Shown piece after piece: positions 6,051-9,661 of a DNA stretch of 9,661 bases. Each line of letters begins with the position of its first letter. The stretch's first letter is position 1. Both the position numbers and the translations under genes were made by a program. Origin of the DNA: Dehalococcoidia bacterium (GTDB lineage Bacteria; Chloroflexota; Dehalococcoidia; GIF9; AB-539-J10); NCBI GenBank assembly GCA_030603485.1, contig JAUVXS010000065.1, positions 1 to 9,661 of the forward strand, read 5' to 3'. The notes under the pieces are model-generated. The model made no database searches. It worked only from the letters and a program-made list of their open reading frames with translations, and was not told the origin of the DNA.

Positions 6051-6665
6051 TTAGGTTTTTTCTACACTTTCCTGATGGCCCAGCCCAACCGCCGACAGGC
6101 AGGTATAAATAGCCCCGGCAGGCGTCAGTTGGCTTCTCATTAAACTGATAGCTTCGACTTCGATATGATATTTATCTTCAAAGATGGTAGAGCCCACAAG
6201 TTCGCCAAAGCTCTTTCTTTCCGGTAGTGATGCTCCTTCCCTGATGCGAGCTAGAGTCAAGTGCGGCACAAAGGAGCGTTCCTCCTTGGTAAATCCCAGG
6301 GCAGCGAGCGCGGAGTCGATGTTTTGCTGTAACCTGGATAGCTTGTCCATTTCCCCACCGATGCCGACCCAAAAGACCCGAGCTTGCCCTAGACTGGGGA
6401 AAGCCCCCAGACCTGAAATCTCCAAATGGAATGGAGAAATTCCTTGCGCAGCTCCTTCCATAGCTTCAGTTATCTCTGTTACCCGTTTGAAAGGAATATT
6501 GCCCAGAAACTTCAAAGTCAGATGAATACTCCCGGGGTCTATCCACTTGACGAACTTATGCTCACCCCTCTCCAATTCTTTTCTCAGCCTGGCTAATCCC
6601 TCCTTAGCTTCTAAAGGCAGTTCAATGGCAATAAAGGAACGGATTTGCTCAGGATTATGTGACAC
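6051..6665 (-). CDS. thpR: RNA 2',3'-cyclic phosphodiesterase / 2'-5' RNA ligase family protein
   Basis: A 204-aa member of the LigT/ThpR (2H phosphoesterase) family, which opens 2',3'-cyclic phosphate ends of RNA and can join tRNA half-molecules in vitro. The two catalytic HxTx motifs are both present as HLTL (48-51 and 135-138). The protein begins with IRSFIAIELP (8-17), the usual first strand of the family. The start is set at GTG 6665 because AGGAG (6671-6675) is 5 nt upstream. An earlier in-frame GTG at 6695 lies inside a REP-like repeat and has no such support. It is downstream of the amidohydrolase and the lysine-rich micro-ORF, in the same orientation. Its start region is one copy of a 22-bp direct repeat whose other copy is at the amidohydrolase stop. 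Confidence 0.92.
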   Translation of the reverse strand: MSHNPEQIRSFIAIELPLEAKEGLARLRKELERGEHKFVKWIDPGSIHLTLKFLGNIPFKRVTEITEAMEGAAQGISPFHLEISGLGAFPSLGQARVFWVGIGGEMDKLSRLQQNIDSALAALGFTKEERSFVPHLTLARIREGASLPERKSFGELVGSTIFEDKYHIEVEAISLMRSQLTPAGAIYTCLSAVGLGHQESVEKT

Positions 6666-6677
6666 TTCTGCTCCTTT
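6656..6677. repeat. 22-bp direct repeat, copy 1 (thpR start)
   Basis: This copy and 6884-6905 are identical at 21 of 22 positions; the single difference is C at 6668 against T at 6896. It contains the thpR ribosome binding site and GTG start. The pair brackets 206 bp holding the micro-ORF and a REP-like hairpin. Confidence 0.85.
6671..6675 (-). promoter_or_regulatory. Ribosome binding site deciding the thpR start
   Basis: AGGAG, in GGCAAAGGAGCAGAA, lies 5 nt before GTG 6665. It selects that codon over the upstream GTGs (6695, 6689), which fall in the repeat. Confidence 0.75.
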
Positions 6678-6684
6678 GCCAATT

Positions 6685-6724
6685 TTCACCCTCACCTCAA
6701 TCCTCTCCCTTCGAGGGAGAAAGG
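6685..6724. repeat. REP-like hairpin element upstream of thpR
   Basis: On the plus strand a CACCCTCACCTCAATCC arm is followed by CTCTCCCTTCGAGGGAGA, a 6-bp perfect hairpin (TCTCCC/GGGAGA, loop TTCGA). The combination of a GGTGAGGG tail with a GGGAGAGG hairpin resembles a common dispersed intergenic repeat found in many bacterial genomes (from memory; copy number here is unknown). It lies between the micro-ORF stop and the thpR RBS and may act as an mRNA-stabilising or transcription-attenuating hairpin. Confidence 0.55.
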
Positions 6725-6780
6725 CAATACTTTATGGCTAGTATTCATTTCGTATTTGAAAGAGGGACGATGCCGTTCTC

Positions 6781-6849
6781 TTATTTTTCCTTCTTCTTGT
6801 CCTTTTGTTGCTTGGGCTTTTTCACATTCTTTCTTCCCTTAGTTCCCAT
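6781..6849 (-). CDS. Lysine-rich 22-aa micro-ORF
   Basis: ATG 6849 to TAA 6781-6783 encodes 22 residues beginning MGTKGRKNVKKPKQQKD and ending in KKKEK. About half the residues are Lys or Arg and there are no hydrophobic stretches, so the peptide would be disordered and nucleic-acid- or ribosome-friendly. The ribosome binding site is excellent: AAGGAG at 6858-6863, 8 nt from the ATG. It lies 33 bp after the amidohydrolase stop and before thpR, on the same strand. I do not recognise a named family with certainty. Small basic proteins of this kind are often missed by gene callers. The function is unknown; coding status rests on the RBS and the composition. Confidence 0.5.
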   Translation of the reverse strand: MGTKGRKNVKKPKQQKDKKKEK

Positions 6850-6882
6850 TTCTTTGTCTCCTTTGCTATTTAAGTATTATTG

Positions 6883-7755
6883 CTATGTGACACTTTTGCT
6901 CCTTTCATCCAAGTATAGCAATTCTTGGGCATTAGCCCCCAGGATTCTGGCTTTATCTTCCTCGGGAAGCTGTGAAGACTGGATTTGGGCAATTACTCGA
7001 TTCTGGTGCATAAGAGGATAGTCAGTGCCAAAAAGGATTTTATCACTGCCGATGATGCGACTCATCTGCTGAAAAATCTCGGGCTTGTAAAGGAAAACGG
7101 TGGCCGCGGTATCAAAGAAGACATTTGTCAGAGCCTTGGCTACTTCAGGCATCAGGGCATAAAAAGGCAACCCTCCACCCCAGTGAGCACAAACAAGTTT
7201 TAAATTCGGGAAAGTCGTGATAAAGGAGTAGAGAATGTCAGGGGTAATACTACCCTTTCCTGGGTACTCGTGCCCTACTGGCTCAGAAGAGTGGGTCAGA
7301 AAAATCAAGTCATGCTGTAGCGCGGCATCAACCAGCGGCTTCATCGTTGTCTTATCAGCGAGATCGAAGCCCTGCACATCAGACCTCAGTTCGCCAATCC
7401 CCTTAGCGCCAGCTTTAGCACACCGCTCTAACTCGGCTACGGCAGCATCTCCTGCCCTGGGTTGAATAGCACAAAAGCCGACAAGCCTTGTCGGATAGCG
7501 TGATACTGAATCTAAAATGTAATCGTTTGTTTTCACACAGAGCTCATGGCTTACCCAGCCGGCGTTAAGAACGACGGACACACCAATGCCGGCTTCATCC
7601 ATGGTGGCAAGCAGTTCCTCCGCTGTTGCCATCCTGGCTTCCGGCTGGGAATAAAGCAAGGAAAAACAAGGATCGCGCTTGATATATTCGTCACGCCTCT
7701 CCCTGAGCCAGGGGGGGAATATATGGGTATGAAAATCTACAATCACTGATGACAT
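6883..7755 (-). CDS. Amidohydrolase-2 family (TIM-barrel) metal-dependent hydrolase
   Basis: A 290-aa protein of the amidohydrolase-2 group (PF04909-like), which includes ACMSD-type decarboxylases and related hydrolases. The metal-site pattern is complete: HxH near the N-terminus (H9, H11 in DFHTHIFP), H155 (LTHSSE), H191 (CAHWGGG) and D245 (FGTDYP). The end, ILGANAQELLYL, is the usual C-terminal helix. The start is ATG 7755, at MSSVIVDFHTH; the frame stays open upstream to 8058, but that extension translates a palindromic repeat and a promoter region and is excluded. No good ribosome binding site is seen. The substrate cannot be deduced. It heads a minus-strand run with the micro-ORF and thpR. 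Its stop lies in one copy of the 22-bp direct repeat. Confidence 0.9.
   Translation of the reverse strand: MSSVIVDFHTHIFPPWLRERRDEYIKRDPCFSLLYSQPEARMATAEELLATMDEAGIGVSVVLNAGWVSHELCVKTNDYILDSVSRYPTRLVGFCAIQPRAGDAAVAELERCAKAGAKGIGELRSDVQGFDLADKTTMKPLVDAALQHDLIFLTHSSEPVGHEYPGKGSITPDILYSFITTFPNLKLVCAHWGGGLPFYALMPEVAKALTNVFFDTAATVFLYKPEIFQQMSRIIGSDKILFGTDYPLMHQNRVIAQIQSSQLPEEDKARILGANAQELLYLDERSKSVT
6884..6905. repeat. 22-bp direct repeat, copy 2 (amidohydrolase stop)
   Basis: The second copy of the repeat at 6656-6677, in direct orientation. Here it covers all but the last base of the amidohydrolase stop codon and the codons just before it, and it retains an unused AGGAG - GTG - TCA start-like arrangement out of frame with the hydrolase. 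Confidence 0.85.
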
Positions 7756-7795
7756 TATACCCAAACGACTAAAAATACTAAAATACCACAGTCTT

Positions 7796-7920
7796 TTGTC
7801 ATTGCGAGGCACGACAGTGCCGAAGCAATCTCTCCCCCTCTGTCGTTGCGAGGAGTGTAGCGACGAAGCAATCTCGTGGAGCCAATGAGATTGCCATGCT
7901 TCGCTCACAATAGCGAGTGG
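7796..7920. repeat. Palindromic REP-type elements, one partial and one degenerate full copy
   Basis: Two tandem units. The first (7796-7832) begins TTGTCATTGCGAGG, has a small GGCAC/GTGCC hairpin, then GAAGCAATCTC, and stops there. The second (7841-7916) begins TGTCGTTGCGAGG, has GAAGCAATCTCGTGGAG and the 8-bp inner stem GCAATCTC (7868-7875) / GAGATTGC (7887-7894), and ends in a degraded right arm with GCTCACAATAGCGAG in place of CTCGCAATGACA. The same element occurs intact at 8222-8309. It is a known kind of widely dispersed intergenic palindrome (from memory). It lies just upstream of the amidohydrolase gene. Confidence 0.8.
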
Positions 7921-7965
7921 GGTGGAGAAAAATAGAGTTGACCCCTTTTTAAAATCCAAAAACCA

Positions 7966-7993
7966 TTGACAATGTCTTAGATAGCGGTATAAT
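7966..7993 (+). promoter_or_regulatory. Near-consensus sigma70 promoter of a probable small RNA or leader
   Basis: TTGACA (7966-7971, 6/6) and TATAAT (7988-7993, 6/6) are separated by 16 bp. This is the strongest promoter in the window. The start would be near 8000. No gene begins within reach: the transcript runs into a strong terminator at 8099-8140, and the next start codon with a ribosome binding site is at 8361. Confidence 0.85.
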
Positions 7994-7999
7994 AGTATC

Positions 8000-8140
8000 A
8001 ATAAGAGCAAGCTCAATAAGAAATAGGATTTAAGACTAATATCAAGGTGGGTGGTCAAGTGTGTGCGTCAGAAGATTGCTGTAGTTCGCACGATGCTCAG
8101 CCCAGCACATATAGAAATGTGAACTGGGCTCTTTTTTTTT
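8000..8140 (+). ncRNA. Candidate small RNA or attenuator leader of about 140 nt
   Basis: The unit has a near-consensus promoter (7966-7993) at one end and a strong intrinsic terminator (8099-8140) at the other, with no credible ORF between: the only longer frame (8047-8274) reads straight through the terminator and lacks a ribosome binding site. By eye the RNA can fold with GAGCA (8005-8009) pairing TGCTC (8094-8098) directly against the terminator stem, and GTGCG (8063-8067) pairing CGCAC (8087-8091) inside it. It does not match tmRNA, SRP RNA, a T-box or the common riboswitches I can recall. It could be a free sRNA or a regulated leader for the surface-protein gene at 8361. The start point is estimated from the -10 box. 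Confidence 0.6.
8099..8140 (+). terminator. Strong intrinsic terminator
   Basis: The stem AGCCCAG (8099-8105) / CTGGGCT (8124-8130) continues into CACAT/ATGTG with a 2-nt bulge and a 6-nt loop. It is followed by C and nine T residues (8132-8140). A GC-rich 7-bp base plus an uninterrupted T-run is a textbook Rho-independent terminator on the plus strand. Confidence 0.92.
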
Positions 8141-8186
8141 GCCACGGTAAAATCAACCCACCCTTTCGAAACCTAAAGCCATTGCC

Positions 8187-8222
8187 AGGCATAGTTGCCC
8201 AATTTATTGGGCTGCCTCTTTT
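8187..8222 (+). terminator. Second hairpin, possible back-up terminator
   Basis: AGGCA (8187-8191) pairs TGCCT (8213-8217) and, inside, GCCCAA (8197-8202) pairs TTGGGC (8207-8212) with a TTTA loop; TAGTT bulges on the 5' side. CTTTT follows. It is weaker than the terminator 50 bp upstream and could catch read-through, or could be the right-hand edge of the sRNA locus. Confidence 0.4.
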
Positions 8223-8309
8223 GTCATTGCGAGGCTGCCGAAGGCAGCCGAAGCAATCTCGTGGAGGGGTATGAGATTGCCGCGCACCTTTCAGGTGCTC
8301 GCAATGACA
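8222..8309. repeat. Intact palindromic REP-type element with cloverleaf-like folding
   Basis: The outer arms TGTCATTGCGAG (8222-8233) and CTCGCAATGACA (8298-8309) are perfect 12-bp complements. They enclose three internal hairpins: GGCTGCC/GGCAGCC (8233-8249), GCAATCTC/GAGATTGC (8253-8280) and GCACCT/AGGTGC (8284-8298), each overlapping an outer arm by at most one base. The fold is a closed stem with three arms. Degenerate relatives lie at 7796-7920. It sits between the second hairpin terminator and the surface-protein gene. Confidence 0.85.
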
Positions 8310-8319
8310 GCGGAAAACA

Positions 8320-8335
8320 GCCTGATAAATCAGGC
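8320..8335 (+). promoter_or_regulatory. Small hairpin just before the surface-protein ribosome binding site
   Basis: GCCTGA-TAAA-TCAGGC, a 6-bp perfect stem with a 4-nt loop, ends 14 nt before GGAGGT (8350-8355). It has no T-run, so it is not a terminator. It might affect translation or mRNA stability. No separate promoter is evident between 8141 and 8361, apart from possible read-through of the 7966 promoter. Confidence 0.35.
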
Positions 8336-8360
8336 AACTACAAAAATTTGGAGGTGAAAT

Positions 8361-9661
8361 ATGAAGATAATACCTAGTTCGAGGAGGAACCGTTACATAG
8401 CAGGAGTTGGCATCGTTTTGGTTACGATAGCCTTAGTTGTGGGGATGGTAAGCTGGCTGTCTGATCCTACTTATGACCTCACTATCGCCAGTACCGCTGG
8501 AGGGTCGGTAAGCACCCCTGGCGAGGCAGGGCCTTATACCTATGACGAGGGAACAGTGGTCAACCTGTCGGCTGAGGCTGAAGAAGGCTACCGGTTTGTC
8601 GAGTGGACCGGCGATGTGGACACCATCGCCAATGTTAACGCCGCCGCAACCACCATCACCATGAACGGCGACTACTTTATCACAGCCAAGTTTGTCAAGC
8701 AGTATGACCTCACCATCTCCAGTACCGCTGGAGGCTCGGTAACCACCCCTGGAGAGGGGACTTTTGACTATGATGAGGGAACAGTGGTCAAGCTGGTGGC
8801 CGAGGCTAATGAGGGCTACTGGTTTGTCGAGTGGACTGGCGATGTCGGCACCATCGCCAATGTCGAGGCTGCCGCAACCACCATTACCATGAACGGAGAC
8901 TACTCTATCACCGCCGAGTTTGTCAAGCAGTATGACTTTACCATCTCCAGCACGGGAGGAGGGTCGGTAACCACCCCTGGCGAGGGGACTTTTACCTATG
9001 ACGAAGGAACAGTGGTCAGTCTGGTGGCCGAGGCTAATGAGGGCTACTGGTTTGACAGCTGGACTGGCGACGTCGGCACCATCGCCAATGTTAACGCCGC
9101 CTCAACCACAATTACCATGAATGACAACTACTACATCACCGCCAACTTTGAGGCGATTCCACCCACCCGGTACAGCCTGACCATCTCCAGCACTGCCGGT
9201 GGCTCAGTTACCACCCCTGGAGAGGGGACTTTTAACTATGACGAGGGAACAGTGGTCAACCTGGTGGCCGAGGCTGAGGAGGGCTACCAGTTTGTCAACT
9301 GGACTGGCGACGTCGGCACCATTGACAATGTCGAGGCTGCCACAACCACCATCACCATGAACGGAGACTACTCCATCACGGCTAACTTTGAGCGCGCCCC
9401 CATGGTCGCCGCGGGTGTGGGTCATACAGTGGGTCGTAAGACCGACGGCACTGCGGTCGCTGTGGGATTGAACGGCGACGGACAGTGCAATGTCGGCGGC
9501 TGGACGGATATCACCCAGGTCGCTGCAGGCCACAGTCACACGGTGGGGGTTAAGGCCGACGGCACCGTGGTTGCTGTGGGATGGAACGACGAGGGACAGT
9601 GCGATGTCGGCAACTGGACGGACATCGATCAGGTCGCCGCAGGCGAATTGCACACGGTGGG
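8361..9661 (+). CDS. Surface-anchored protein with InlB-B-type repeats and RCC1-like repeats, 3' end off window
   Basis: The frame is open from ATG 8361 to the window end (433 full codons) and has a strong ribosome binding site, GGAGGT (8350-8355, spacing 5). The N-terminus is basic (SSRRNR, 6-11), followed by a hydrophobic segment at about 12-33, a signal anchor or Sec signal peptide. Four tandem repeats follow, from residues 38, 115, 191 and 271, each about 76-80 aa: Y-[DS]-[LF]-T-I, GGSV, YDEGTVV, EGY-x-F-x-x-WTGDV, TTITMN, Y-x-ITA-x-F. This is the divergent InlB B-repeat (Flg_new_2) pattern of extracellular beta domains. From residue 349 come RCC1-like units of 38 aa (349, 387, 425): VAAG-x-x-HTVG, DGT-x-VAVG, GQC, WTDI. 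These probably build a beta-propeller outside the cell. Ligand and role are unknown. The DNA repeats are similar enough to allow recombination. Confidence 0.88.
   Translation, partial: MKIIPSSRRNRYIAGVGIVLVTIALVVGMVSWLSDPTYDLTIASTAGGSVSTPGEAGPYTYDEGTVVNLSAEAEEGYRFVEWTGDVDTIANVNAAATTITMNGDYFITAKFVKQYDLTISSTAGGSVTTPGEGTFDYDEGTVVKLVAEANEGYWFVEWTGDVGTIANVEAAATTITMNGDYSITAEFVKQYDFTISSTGGGSVTTPGEGTFTYDEGTVVSLVAEANEGYWFDSWTGDVGTIANVNAASTTITMNDNYYITANFEAIPPTRYSLTISSTAGGSVTTPGEGTFNYDEGTVVNLVAEAEEGYQFVNWTGDVGTIDNVEAATTTITMNGDYSITANFERAPMVAAGVGHTVGRKTDGTAVAVGLNGDGQCNVGGWTDITQVAAGHSHTVGVKADGTVVAVGWNDEGQCDVGNWTDIDQVAAGELHTV
8472..9392 (+). repeat. Four tandem coding repeats of about 228-240 bp
   Basis: Units begin near 8472, 8703, 8931 and 9171. 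Long runs are nearly identical in DNA, for instance around YDEGTVV and WTGDVGTI. Units 1 and 3 share GTTAACGCCGC where units 2 and 4 share GTCGAGGCTGCC, and 1/3 have TYDEG where 2/4 have [DN]YDEG, so the array is partly A-B-A-B. Confidence 0.8.
9405..9661 (+). repeat. RCC1-like coding repeats of 114 bp
   Basis: Units start at 9405, 9519 and 9633 (the last is cut by the window edge). Each encodes 38 residues with VAAG, HTVG, DGT, VAVG, GQC and WTDI in order. The spacing is exactly constant, and more copies are expected beyond the window. Confidence 0.8.

Noticed and set aside
7756..8058. N-terminal extension of the amidohydrolase frame by about 100 codons
   Set aside because: It is made of translated palindromic repeat and promoter DNA; the family N-terminus with DFHTH begins at 7755.
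8047..8274. Plus-strand 75-codon frame
   Set aside because: It reads through a strong terminator and into the REP element, and has no ribosome binding site.
7796..8309. CRISPR-like array, because of repeated GAAGCAATCTC segments
   Set aside because: The copies are palindromic, irregularly spaced and of unequal length, with no uniform spacers and no cas genes nearby; they are REP-type elements.
9204..9653. Minus-strand 149-codon frame with repetitive sequence
   Set aside because: It is the antisense shadow of the RCC1/InlB-repeat gene; its apparent periodicity is that of the sense repeats.

Overview
The window looks like a chromosomal piece of a free-living bacterium. The best guess is Chloroflexota, class Dehalococcoidia or a relative. 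That guess rests on the flavour of the proteins and on two families of dispersed palindromic repeats; it is inference, since no rRNA or marker comparison was possible. Most of the window is compact housekeeping DNA. The right end is accessory: palindromic repeats, a probable small RNA and a repetitive surface protein.

Left part (1-3100). The 3' end of a YmdB-type metallophosphoesterase gene runs on the plus strand. It converges on a minus-strand operon prfA - prmC - sir2. PrmC methylates the GGQ glutamine of RF1, so enzyme and substrate are encoded together with a 4-base stop/start overlap. The operon has a good promoter at 3048-3076 that lies almost on top of the prfA start codon.

Middle (3098-4240, plus strand). 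A 34-codon fragment resembling the N-terminus of a DUF89/ARMT1-like protein is followed by about 350 bp without a convincing gene, a perfect 8-bp palindrome, a small VTT/DedA-like membrane protein, and a tRNA-Ala(GGC) gene with its own promoter and encoded CCA.

Minus-strand block (4452-7755). In transcription order: an amidohydrolase-2 family metal-dependent hydrolase, a 22-codon lysine-rich micro-ORF with an excellent ribosome binding site, thpR (2'-5' RNA ligase/cyclic phosphodiesterase family), then a new promoter and a three-gene cluster of a 74-aa zinc-ribbon protein, comF and long-form hpf. A 22-bp direct repeat (21/22 identical) lies at the amidohydrolase stop and at the thpR start. 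It suggests that the two genes once overlapped and were pushed apart by a roughly 206-bp segment carrying the micro-ORF and a REP-like hairpin.

Right part (7756-9661). The 600-bp gap holds palindromic repeat elements at 7796-7920 and 8222-8309. Between them is a near-consensus promoter (TTGACA, 16 bp, TATAAT) followed about 140 nt later by a strong intrinsic terminator, with no credible ORF between. This is the best candidate here for an undescribed element, either a small RNA or an attenuated leader. After it a large open frame starts at 8361 and runs off the window: an N-terminal membrane segment, four InlB-B-type repeats of about 76-80 residues, then RCC1-like repeats of 38 residues.
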